Positions 45,865 through 56,139 of a stretch of DNA of 62,000 nucleotides are shown in pieces. The stretch lies in the NCBI GenBank assembly GCA_016946835.1, contig JACVTC010000100.1:240001-302000 (forward strand). Direction: 5' to 3'. This DNA is from Neocallimastix lanati (nom. inval.). Taxonomy: Eukaryota > Neocallimastigomycota > Neocallimastigomycetes > Neocallimastigales > Neocallimastigaceae. The notes under the pieces were generated by a model. It was not told the origin of the DNA. It was given only the letters and a program-made list of their open reading frames with translations, and did no database searches. Both the position numbers and the translations under genes were made by a program. The stretch's first letter is position 1. Every line of letters begins with the position of its first letter.

Positions 45865-46713
45865 CACTTATAGTTATTATTTAATGAATTCGATGGGTTG
45901 AAAAAACAGTCATAAGTAGTATTCCCATTTTTATGGTAATAGTGACAGTATTTGTTAGAATTTGCTTCTTTATTGAAATAATATGGAAGTTTCTCATTTC
46001 GGACTCTATTGATTTGATCGTCTTATTGATATATTTCTTTGATTTCTATCTTTTAATACTTTTGTTTTTCTTGATTACTGTATTTAGTTTTGCTATATCT
46101 TCTTTAAAATCTTTAAATGTCTTTTCAACATATCGATATGTGAATGAATGTGCAATTCCGACTTTATTTAATTTCACTAAAGAACAAAATTTTTATCTCT
46201 TCACTCTGTTCTGATTTAATTTGTAATTTTGCCTCATTATCATATTCTGTAAATACGAGTTGAGATTATCTAATTACAGCTTAAAGTCATCATTTTTAAT
46301 TTCTAATTTCTTTATTTTCATTTCAAATTCAAATAGTCTGAATGGGATTGTTTCTGGAAAATTTTCTTTCAATTCACTTGTACAATTTTTAATAAATTTT
46401 TTGTACATTTGTCGAAATTGTTCAATATTATAACCTGAGGGTAATAGCATATTTAAATGTTTTTATTAGTGTTTATATCTTTAATATTCTTCAATATATA
46501 ATCACTGAATTATTCAGAATCAATGAATAATTTCAAGTCTGAATTAAGGTTTTGAACATGAAATTTATTAATTGCATTTGTTTAAATATTTGGAGGTTCT
46601 ACTTCAACAGGAGCAACATTCATTGTTGTGATTGATATATTTATTGTCTTTGCTGTCTTTATTAAAGATTTTGAAGAACCTCCTATAGTTGTTGAATTTT
46701 CCGATTTAATCAT
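45865..46713 (-). pseudogene. Decayed retroelement gag-like gene with degenerate zinc knuckle
   Basis: The minus strand reads from ATG at 46713 (MIKSENSTTIGGSSKSLIKT) through several stops and a frameshift, into LLPSGYNIEQFRQMYKKFIK and FEFEMKIKKLEIKNDDFKL. Near the end it reads NKYCHYYHKNGNTTYDCFFN (about 45897-45956), which resembles a gag CCHC zinc knuckle with the second Cys changed to Tyr and the His to Asn. Base composition is much less AT-biased than the flanks. No protease, integrase or RT follows, so only the gag part remains. The assignment to Ty1/copia or Ty3 is open. The plus-strand frame at 45933-46214 is a shadow of this relic. Confidence 0.6.
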
Positions 46714-47274
46714 TTTAATGTGACTGTTAATATTTCTTTATTTTAATATTTAATGAATGTTTAATATGTAATATATTAAATTTTGATATTAGCAAATGTT
46801 AATGAATTATTGAATCATTGAGACTCTTAATATGTTAAATATAACACTTAAAATCAGAAATGATATTTAAATTTTATTATGCGTTTATTTATTTATTTTA
46901 TTGCTTTTTTATTAAGAAAAACCTATTCATTTAAGAATATGTCATTATATGTTATTTATAATATTTTTTTTCTATAATGGTATAATACTATCGGTAACAT
47001 TTAATGTTATACTTCATTAAACTTTCGAATAAAAATAGTCTACACATAATAATGTAGTATAATGTATAATGTAATTAAACACATAACTGTTATATTTAAC
47101 ACATATAATAATAATTAAAAAATATATATATGTATATGTTATTTTTTATATTTTTTAATAAATGTATAATAATAAAAAAATAATATATGCCTATCTTGTT
47201 TTTAATTTTATTTAATATAGAATATACATATATACATATTTGTCGTTTAATTTTTTCATATAATGATTTTAATA

Positions 47275-47306
<32 letters not shown>

Positions 47307-48870
47307 CAAATATATTAATATATAATAAAGATTTAAAATATGTCATAAATTTATTATATTTTTTAATTCAACTTTTCAATAACTAAATGCATAAAAATTT
47401 TGACTTGAAGAACTATTAAAATATTATACAAAATAATTAATGGTGAATATATTTAAATTATAAATAATTATATATGCTATATTAATCTATTTTCTTTATT
47501 ATATATACAATATATAATGAATAATTGGTATTTTTATTTTTCCAATAATTATAAATTTTAGTATGAATAATATTTCAAAAATATATTTTTTTATAAAAAG
47601 ATAATTAAGCACTTCGTATAAAAGTAATTTTGAAAAATATATTTAACTTCTAGTTATATTTGAAATTATAATAATATAATAATAATAAAAATAAAATATA
47701 ATAAATATATTATACATATAATTATATAAAATTTATTTAGTGTAAAACAAATTAATTATTAATTAATAATTTTGTTAAATATTCTTTATTATAATATAAT
47801 AATAATAATAAAATTCATAATTTAGTTGTATTATAATAATCATGGAATTTTATTCGAAATAACAGGTGTTTGACTTTTATCACGATTATTTTGAATTTTA
47901 AACTTATTTAAATAAATTATAGAAATAAATTTTTAATCCATTTAAATAAGTGAATTATCTTCTAATAGAAGTGTTTTACAATCCTTTTTATTAAAAAGAT
48001 TATAATAAGAGTAATACTTCTGTTCATATTCTAGAACTAACTTAATACATATATTATTTGCTATCATTACTTTTATAATAAACACTTTTAATATCTTTAT
48101 ATAACAATTAATTTTTGTCAATACATATTATTATTATATCACAATTCAATTATTAATAATTTATATTTGATCAAAAATATTATTTTAAAATATTTTTTTT
48201 CAGTATTATTATCAAAAAAAAAAAAAAAAATGTAAAAAAATTTATTAATGTAAATATATATATATTGTTTTCACTCGTGAGATAGTATTCTTGTATTGTT
48301 TCTAGTAAACAATTATAATATGCTTTAAAAATTATTTTAAATATTCTTTGTTTTTTTAAAATTAAATACATTTTTTTGTATAATTATATAATTTTAATAA
48401 ATATTACATTTTTTCTCTAATAAATAAAATATTTAAATAAAATATTTTATTAAAAGAAAAAAAAAAATACTTGTTCTAAAATCAGAATTAATTTTTTTTT
48501 TTTTTCAATATATATAAATATAATTTCTACTATTAATTAATTAAGAAATAATATAAATGATTATTGTAAAACCTAAATAGTATTAAATCAAAATTAGAAT
48601 TTGATAATAAATTATCTATTAATAATGAATTATTCGTTAATCCATAAAGCATCAAATATAAAATATAAAATACAAAGTATGTAGTTAAAAATAAAATCAG
48701 ATATACTAAGTATATAAATATAAATATACAAATAATAAAGAATATATTAAGAAATATTTTTATGATAGAAATAAAATTCATATAATATATAAATTTAGTA
48801 ATAATATAATTTACACATATTCACCTAGCAAACCAAATTATATTCATAGTAAAATAATTAGGTTTGAGGG
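46714..48870. other. Intergenic region, no gene recognised
   Basis: AT-rich, with a poly-A run near 47282-47306. A patch at about 47868-48060 (contains AACAGGTGTTTGACTTTTATCACG and CTTCTAATAGAAG) is less biased and could be decayed mobile DNA, but no family could be named. Confidence 0.45.
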
Positions 48871-49063
48871 ATTATATGAAATAATGAGAAATAAACTTCA
48901 ATGTATTTATAATGTATTGAAACATATTGTATAAATATTAATATATAAGCCACATTGTAAAAATATAAAATTTGAAATAATTTACTTTTTGTAACTCTTT
49001 TATCCTAAAACATATTAATAAAGTTGATATAATTTTTAAACCCAAATTTCACGACTCTTAACA
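48871..49063 (+). mobile_element. Solo-LTR-like sequence related to the LTRs at 59.1-60.9 kb
   Basis: The element tail upstream (48822-48870: TTCACC..AAACCAA..TTCATAGTAAAATAA and a purine tract GTTTGAGGGA) aligns with 60628-60682. The following sequence keeps TATAAGCCACATTGTA, TATTAATAAAGTTGA and the end ACTCTTAACA seen in the LTRs at 59105-59269 and 60683-60877. The internal region upstream is not recognisable, so this is the 3' end of an old element or a solo LTR with a short tail. Confidence 0.6.
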
Positions 49064-49831
49064 ATATTAAATATAAAATAGTAAAACAATAAAAAAATAA
49101 AATTATATTGTTTGAATTATAATTCTTTCATAATCTAAATTATATAAATTTGTTCTATAATTATTTTTAGTTTAAAATATATTTTATTTTGTAATATAGC
49201 AATATAATTTAAATAATATATATATTAAAAAAAATATATATTAAAAATGTTATAACCTTTTCTTTTTATGAATTGGTTCCTTAACCTTTATGATATTGAC
49301 TTTAATAATAAATATTTTGTGTCACTTGAAAAATTAAATTCAGAATCTTATTTTTAATAATTTCTTAATTTTTTAATTTTTAAATTAAATTTAATGAAAT
49401 AATCAATCGAGTATTACTCATGTATTATTTATTAATAAAAAATAACATATTAATATAAATACTCGAAATATTGATAATTTCTATTAAATTTATAATTAAA
49501 TTGATTATTTGATACTCGTTGTGTATTCTTATCTATATTATTATATATATTAATATTAATACTTTTAATTTTAATTAATTTTTCAAAAGAAATTTAAATA
49601 ATTAAATAAGAAGTAAATTATATATTATAGGTTAAATACTATTATATTGTTTATTAATATAATATGTTATGATTAATTTTATTATTCAATATTTCAATTT
49701 ATTTTTTAATATATTATATATATTTTTTTTACTCATATATTAAATGTTAATATTCACTATTTACTATTCCTCAATATTATATCATATATTAATATTATTA
49801 TTTAATATTTTAAATAATATTTTAAAAATTT

Positions 49832-49843
49832 TATATAAAAGAC
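49832..49843 (+). promoter_or_regulatory. Putative TATA box of sugar porter copy 1
   Basis: TATATAAAAGAC lies about 100 bp before the start codon and is repeated identically upstream of the second transporter copy, although the surrounding upstream DNA has diverged. Confidence 0.5.
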
Positions 49844-49931
49844 TTGAAAATTTCTTAATACTTTAAAACTTCAATAAACTATTGTTTATTATATATTTAA
49901 ATTAAGTTAAATTAAGTTTAAAAAAAAAAAA

Positions 49932-51449
49932 ATGAATAGTTTTCAATTTTTAGTCGCACTTACTGCCTCGTTTGGTGGTCTTCTTTTCGGTTATGAAGTT
50001 GGTGTCATGAATGTCGTTCTTGTTATGGACGCTTTCCGTATCTTCTTCAAATTCCACCATTGGAATGGTGATGGTCTTGATGAAAAGGGTCAACCAACCA
50101 AAGATGTTGCTAATATGATGTACCGTGATTTAAAGGAAGCTGATAACAAGGCTACTCTTGAAGGTCTTATTACTTCCAGTTTCGTTCTTGGCGCACTTTG
50201 TGGTGCACTTATGGCTACTTACCTTGGTGAAAAGTATGGTCGTCAAAGAACTATTATGATTGGTGCCTGTATTTTCACTTGTGGTGCTGTCATTCAAGGT
50301 CTTTCTGCTCGTTCTTGGGTTATGATTGCCGTTGGTCGTCTTATTACTGGTCTTTCCATTGGTTGTAATGGTGTCCTTTGTCCAACCTATATTTCCGAAG
50401 TTGCCCCAGCCAAGATCAGAGGTACTCTTTCTTCTTGCTACCAACTTATGACTACTTTCGGTATTATTGTTGCTGCCGTCATTAACTCTATTGTCTGGTA
50501 CTACACCAATGTCAAGCCAGAAGGTTTAGGTAAAACTAGAAGCAATATTTGGGAAGAAGTTTCTAACTTTGAATGGAGATTTGCTCTTTTATTCCAAGTT
50601 GTTCCAGGTCTTGGTCTTGCTCTTCTTATGTGCTTCCTTCCAAAGTCACCACGTTGGTTATGTTCTAAGGATCGTGATGAAGAAGCTGTTGAAGTTTTAG
50701 CTAAGCTTAATGCTACCTCTACTTCTGATGAACTTGTTCAAAGCGAACTTAAGGCTATTCAAGAAGATGTTGCTGCTACTCGTGCTGCTGGTTCTTCTTC
50801 CTTCGGTGAACTTTTCAGTCCAGTTATTCGTCGTCGTACTTTCATTACTTTCTTAATGCAACTTTTCCAACAATGGACTGGTATTAATGTCATTATGTAC
50901 TACCAATCACAAATTTACAATGAAATTGGTTTCACTAAATTCATGTCTACTGTTGTTCTTCCAATTATCAACAACTTCGTCAACTTCATTTCTACTTTCC
51001 CAGGTATGTGGGGTATTGAAAGATTAGGTCGTAAGACTTTATTAGTTATTGGTTCACTTATGATGATGGTCTTCCACATTTCTACTTGGGCTTTCTCTAC
51101 TCAAACTAGTAAAGGTAAGACCTGGCAATATCTTGCTGTTGCTAGTATTTTCCTTATGGTCTTCTCTTTCGCTTGGACTTGGGGTCCAGTTCCATGGGTC
51201 TACCAAGCCGAAGTTTTCCCACTTCGTGTCAGAGTTAAGGGTTCTGCTGTTGGTACCGTCTCTAACTTCCTTAACAACTGGATTATTGCCTTCGTCGGTC
51301 CAGCTCTTATGAAAGCCTGGTCTACCAAGACTTTCCTTCTTTTCGCTGCTGCCTGTCTTCTTGCTTGGGTCTACTCTCAATTCTACGTTATTGAATGTAA
51401 GGGTGTTAGTATTGATGAAATGGATGCCAAGATGGCCGGTAAAGCTTAA
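49932..51449 (+). CDS. MFS sugar porter (hexose/pentose transporter), copy 1
   Basis: A 505-residue, 12-helix plasma-membrane transporter of the sugar porter family, intronless. Signatures: GGLLFGYEVG (15-24, Glu where GYDxG is usual), GEKYGRQR (99-106), PTYISEVAPAKIRG (151-164), PKSPRWL (237-243), QQWTGINVIMYY (313-324), GRK (366-368) and PWVYQAEVFPLRVRVKG (421-437). The usual PETKG after the last helix is reduced to ECKG (488-491). It would carry monosaccharides such as glucose, xylose or arabinose, probably with protons; the substrate cannot be read from sequence. Codon use is strongly biased to C-ending and T-ending codons (GTC, TTC, CTT), typical of high expression in this DNA. The start is preceded by an A12 run that is conserved in the second copy. 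Confidence 0.95.
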   Translation: MNSFQFLVALTASFGGLLFGYEVGVMNVVLVMDAFRIFFKFHHWNGDGLDEKGQPTKDVANMMYRDLKEADNKATLEGLITSSFVLGALCGALMATYLGEKYGRQRTIMIGACIFTCGAVIQGLSARSWVMIAVGRLITGLSIGCNGVLCPTYISEVAPAKIRGTLSSCYQLMTTFGIIVAAVINSIVWYYTNVKPEGLGKTRSNIWEEVSNFEWRFALLFQVVPGLGLALLMCFLPKSPRWLCSKDRDEEAVEVLAKLNATSTSDELVQSELKAIQEDVAATRAAGSSSFGELFSPVIRRRTFITFLMQLFQQWTGINVIMYYQSQIYNEIGFTKFMSTVVLPIINNFVNFISTFPGMWGIERLGRKTLLVIGSLMMMVFHISTWAFSTQTSKGKTWQYLAVASIFLMVFSFAWTWGPVPWVYQAEVFPLRVRVKGSAVGTVSNFLNNWIIAFVGPALMKAWSTKTFLLFAAACLLAWVYSQFYVIECKGVSIDEMDAKMAGKA

Positions 51450-51763
51450 ATTATCTAGGAAAGAAACAATGTTCATAATATTCAGATATGAAATTATGAA
51501 AATGATTTAATAAATTGAAAATTAAAATATTATTGAAAAACTACTTTATTTAATAATTAGTTTTGTTAAAAATAATAAATAATTCAATAAATAATTCCAA
51601 TTATATAAAAAAATAAAAATAATAAATAAATTGCAATAGAAAAACAAAAGAAATAAAATAATAATAATAATTAATAAATATTAATAATTTATAATATTAT
51701 TATAATTATTAATTATGTATGAATGTAGAAATCATTAATTTAATAAATAAAGGATAATTAAAA
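51450..51763 (+). repeat. Transporter copy 1 3' flank, near-identical to copy 2
   Basis: About 310 bases after the stop match 57658-57961 with about one difference, then similarity stops abruptly after TAATTTAATAAATAAAG. The sharp edge marks the end of the homogenised block. Confidence 0.8.
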
Positions 51764-53785
51764 TACAAATATTATTTTCATTTTTAAATTCATTATTATT
51801 AGTATTTTATTGTACATTTGAAATGATTTTTTTTTATTAATTAATTATGATATCTACGTAATAACAAAGTTGAATTATTAAAATATTTTTACCAATAAGT
51901 TTATTATTAAATTGATCATAACTAGGAAATAATAATTTTAACTATTTATAATTTTTAATTATTTTAATTTATTAAATAGTATTTTTAAATAACGTACTTA
52001 AAATTATTTTATATATATTTTTAATTAATTTTATTTATATAGTACTATGAACAATGAATAAGGATTGAACAATATGGTTGTATGATGCTAAAACTATGCT
52101 AAAAACTATACCATTTTCTTCAAAAAAAAAAAATAAAAATAAAATAAAAATAAAAATAAAAAATAAAATAAAAATAAAAATAAAAAAAATAATTAAAAGG
52201 TTATAAAAGTATATAAAATTTAAAAGATTAATAAGCTATTAAATAATTGAAAGATCTGATGATGTTAAATGTTAAAATTTAAATGTTTTTCCATTATTTT
52301 CATCGAAAATATATATTTTGACAATTGGTAATTGATGTAGGTGAAAGTAAATATATTTAGTATCTAGACAAATATTATAGTATTTCAGCGGAGTTTTGTC
52401 CCTCTATGATTTTTCCCACATTGATGAAAAAGAAATTAAAGCAATTAATAAATTATTTCTATAAATGTATAGAAAGAATTTAAAGGTCCTATTCATACTT
52501 CTCTAATTATTTACAAGTATAAAAAAATAAAAGGAGCAAGCTATTAATACTTAATTTGAATTTGAATGGTTAAAATTCTTATTTTAAATTAAACTATTAT
52601 CTTGGAAATAATAAATTTATATTTATTATTAATAATATAAACTTCAAATTTTCTTATATAATTAATTTTGTACCCTTATATTTACATAAAATTAAATTAC
52701 CATACTATTTGATGCTCCTTTTTTACTTTATTTCATTAAATTAACATGGTAGAAATATTTTCAATTTACATTATAATATATATATATATATAACTATTTT
52801 GAGAAATTTATTATATTTTAATTGAATTGTAATGAACTAATTTTTAAAAACTTTTTTTCCATAATTTTGTTTTAAATACTTTGATATATTTATATATATT
52901 AATATAAATTTTATAATGTATTTTTTCAAAATGTAATAATGTTAATTAATATTTTTTATTTTTGAAATAATTAATAAATAAAACAATAAAAAGTATTCTT
53001 TTCTTATTCTAAAAAAACAATAAAAAAAAAAAATTTTAAATTATTATACTATTCTAACTATCATCAATATTAATATTAGTATAGTATTTTACTATTGACG
53101 AAGTTTTAAAAATTAATAGTTATTAAAATACATAATAAACTGTTATAAAAAAAAAAGACATATATATATCTTTATTATATAAAAATACAAATATATTATA
53201 ATATAATATATTGTTATATAGATATTAGAATTAATAAAGAAATATTCATGTTTATTTAATTATTTTGTATTTAGTCAAAAATCAGGAAAATTTTTTTTCT
53301 AAAATGGATAATATTTTTATTTATTATAAAAAAATAAGAGAATTTTAATTTTTAATTAATATGGATATACTAATATTATATGGGATTAATTTATTAAATT
53401 TATAAAAGTATTATTAAATTATTTATTTAATTTTATTATTATGACTACATATATTTGTTCAAGTAAAAATAATTTTAATTGATTCTACATTTGAAACTAT
53501 CTGACAACTTTCTTACATCTCTCTTAATTCAGAGAAATGTTTTATTTTTATGTTATTTGATTATAATTAACTATTTAATTAGTTGTTCTTATTATTAAAA
53601 TAAACTATTTAATAAGTTTTTATGTTAAGTATTATGAATATTAATAATTATTATTTAAGGAAATATTTAATAACTATATGAAGGTAAATATAAAATAAAA
53701 AGAATATGAATAAAGCATTGATTTATGTTATAAGATTAGATTTAGTATTTTTTTTTTTTATTTTAATCATAAGTATAATTAATAT
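51764..53785. other. AT-rich intergenic region, no gene recognised
   Basis: Diverged similarity to DNA downstream of the second transporter continues (for example GAACAATGAATAAGGATT near 52049 against 58224-58270). A less AT-biased patch at about 52385-52430 (GCGGAGTTTTGTCCCTCTATG) is unexplained. Otherwise A/T repeats. Confidence 0.5.
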
Positions 53786-54085
53786 TTAGAAATCAAACCT
53801 CGGACCAGGTTCTATCCTGATTGTTAGTCCATGGGCTAGAATACATAAGGTTCATGGTTCAATCTCGCCCTTTGACCATTTCCAGGTTTTCCTTACATGA
53901 GGTTTTTACGGAATGGGTAGAGTTACAAATAAGTATTTCTCCCTTATATATATTATTCTAAATCTCCTAATATGGACAAGATACTGTTCTAACTGTGGGC
54001 CTGAGAGGGTTGTACAAGTACTGTCATTTAATTATTTACAAGGAAATTAGAATGCGGATACATATCATATATCCATGTTGATATA
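53786..54085 (+). mobile_element. SINE-like retroposon with tRNA-like head (block A)
   Basis: The head contains AAGGTTCATGGTTCAATCTCGCCC-like sequence at about 53848-53871. Its GGTTCAATCTC part resembles a pol III box B (GGTTCRANNCC) in tRNA-like context, with a possible degenerate box A near TGTTAGTCCATGGG (about 53839). The body (TTTCCAGGTTTTCCTTACATG, AACTGTGGGCCTGAGAGGG) recurs in reverse orientation at 40600-40837 without the head. The tRNA of origin is not identified and cloverleaf folding was not computed. No protein is encoded. Confidence 0.55.
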
Positions 54086-54093
54086 TAAGGGAA

Positions 54094-54464
54094 CGTTCCA
54101 TTTCGAAATGTGCCTTTTTGGAATATAACTTTATATGAAATATGGTGTACTTAAAATAAACCATTTAAGTAAAAGTGGCTTATATTATATTAAATAAATA
54201 TTTAATAAATAATAAAAGAATATATAATAATATTTAATTTCAAAGATATATTTTAATTTTTTTCACTATAATATTGAAAAAATAATATTTAATAATATTT
54301 AATTTTAAGATATATTTTATTCTTTTTATTTAAACAATAATAAATTATTTAATATTGTTTTATTATTTTAACAAAAAATATTAAAAATTTAAACCACTTT
54401 TATATATTATTAATTTAACTTCGCCACATTTATATATATTAAGCCACGTTTCAAAATACAACAC
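54094..54464. mobile_element. Non-autonomous element 1 with terminal inverted repeats
   Basis: The left end CGTTCCATTTCGAAATGTGC and the inverted right end GTGTTGTATTTTGAAACGTG share a consensus with both ends of the element at 54657-55041. The interior is AT-rich and non-coding. Subterminal copies of a GCCAC/AACCAC motif occur near both ends (AAGTGGCTTATA on the left; AAACCACTTTTATA, TCGCCACATTTATA and AAGCCACGTTT on the right). This looks like a MITE, though a solo LTR is possible. No clear target duplication. Confidence 0.6.
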
Positions 54465-54477
54465 TTTACTATACTAT

Positions 54478-54652
54478 TACATAAGCAAATAAAGTCTCTG
54501 CTGGACAGACTTACTGAGTGTTCAGTATTGGTGCTCTGACATGTATATTATTACTATGAATTTTTTCTGAGTGTTTCTCCAGTTCCTAGCTTAACTTTGA
54601 AGTGAGACCAATATTACCTAACCTAATGATAAATGTACTAGCTCCCTTGAGA
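54478..54652 (+). mobile_element. Repeat block B (second copy)
   Basis: TCTCTGCTGGACAGACTTAC, GTTCAGTATTGGTGCTCTGAC and CAGTTCCTAGCTTAACTTTG align with 40390-40560. The block lies between the two inverted-repeat elements and ends in CTTGAGAGGGAG. That purine tract resembles the polypurine tract before a 3' LTR, which would make the following element a solo or 3' LTR. Confidence 0.6.
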
Positions 54653-54656
54653 GGGA

Positions 54657-55041
54657 GTGTTGCATTTCGTAATATTGGATTTCAGAATGTGGTTTATAAA
54701 TAAAAAATTAGTTCGTAATTTAACTCCCCATATTTTTTTTCTTTTTTAAATTATAGTAAATAAATAAATAAAAATAGAAATAAATTTAAATGGGTTAATT
54801 TTTTTTTTATAAACACATTATTTAAATATTATTAAATATTTTATTATTATTTTAACAAAAAGTGTTTAAATATGTTTTTAATATGAAATATTATTAAATA
54901 TTATTTCATTATTTTATTATTTATTAAAAATTTAAATAAATATTATTATTTATTTATCAAAAATAATTTAAGCCACCCTTACATCAACGGTTTTTTAAAA
55001 ACGCCGCATTTTATAAAAAGCCACGTTCCGAAATGCACCAC
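54657..55041. mobile_element. Non-autonomous element 2 with terminal inverted repeats
   Basis: The left end GTGTTGCATTTCGTAATATT and the inverted right end GTGGTGCATTTCGGAACGTG match at about 14 of 20 positions. The interior is AT-rich without coding capacity. Subterminal GCCAC-type motifs occur near the right end (AAGCCACCCTTAC, ACGCCGCATTTTATA, AAGCCACGTTCC). It belongs to the same family as the element at 54094-54464. MITE and solo LTR (TGTTG..CACCACA) readings are both open. Confidence 0.6.
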
Positions 55042-56058
55042 ATCCAAAATTTCATTTTATATATCTTATTTATTAATGATATTATTTAATGTAAAAAATA
55101 TATATATATATTTAATTTGTAAAATATAACATTTAATTAATTCGTAGCTTGTATTAATCTTTTTTGTAAAAGTTTGTAGTTATTCCAAAAAATAAAAAAA
55201 GAATAAAGAAAATTAAATTTTCAAATTATTATTTAAAATTAATATAAACCAATTATAATAATATTATTATATATAATTTTATTACTATTATTATTAAATG
55301 TATATAATACTATTTTTTTGAAACTTTAAAGAGTTTCGAGTAAATTATTATTATAAATTGTATTTTTTTTATGTTTTTTCTTTTATTAATATTCTTTATT
55401 AATAATAACTTTATTTTTTAATATTTATAATTTAATATGGAATTTTATATATATATATTATTTATAAAAATTTTCATGTAATTTGTATTAAGATAATAAA
55501 CTAATATTCTATTAATAATGAAATAAATAATAATTTATAATATTAAAAAACTAGGGTTCTTTGAATTTTTTATTTTAGATTTTAGAAAAAACATAATATT
55601 AATTTTATTAGTTAATAAATATTTAGTGTTACTTTAAATTTTAGAACATTTTAAAATAACCTTATTAATTAATAATATATAATATTAAAATTAATTTATT
55701 TAATATAAATTAAAATTAAATTATTTATAAAATATGTTATTTATCGTGTATTATTCATCAATAAAAATATCATATATTAATATTAAATCTCATTATTATA
55801 TTGATTTCTATTAAATTAATTTATTCTGAAAAATTAAAATAATTTTTAAGTACTTTTCGTGTATTTTTATGGATATAATTATATATATTAATATAAATAC
55901 TTTTAATTTAAATTTATAATATTTATATAAATTCATTTAATAATATAATATTTTATTTTTTTTTTAATTATATATTAAAGGGGTAATAATTATTTTGTAT
56001 TATTCAGAAATATAATATTGAATAGTAATATATTATTTAATGTTTTAACTAAAAGTTC
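55042..56058. other. Upstream region of sugar porter copy 2
   Basis: AT-rich. From about 55460 it shows diverged similarity to the region upstream of copy 1 (about 49380-49930), including repeated TACTCGTTGTGTATT / TACTTTTCGTGTATT stretches. No gene seen. Confidence 0.5.
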
Positions 56059-56070
56059 TATATAAAAGAC
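56059..56070 (+). promoter_or_regulatory. Putative TATA box of sugar porter copy 2
   Basis: TATATAAAAGAC at about 81 bp before the ATG, the same 12 bases as upstream of copy 1. The spacing is shorter because copy 2 lacks part of the leader present in copy 1. Confidence 0.5.
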
Positions 56071-56139
56071 TAGAAAATTTCTAAATTTCTAATACTTCAG
56101 TAATTTAAATTAAGTTAAATTAAGTTTAAAAAAAAAAAA

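Noticed and set aside
45933-46214. 93-codon plus-strand hydrophobic frame
   Set aside because: It lies opposite the gag-like relic, whose minus-strand reading has zinc-knuckle and helix features; the plus frame shows no family motif.
50130-50444. Minus-strand frames inside both sugar-porter genes
   Set aside because: Antisense shadows caused by the codon bias of the transporter; no independent support.
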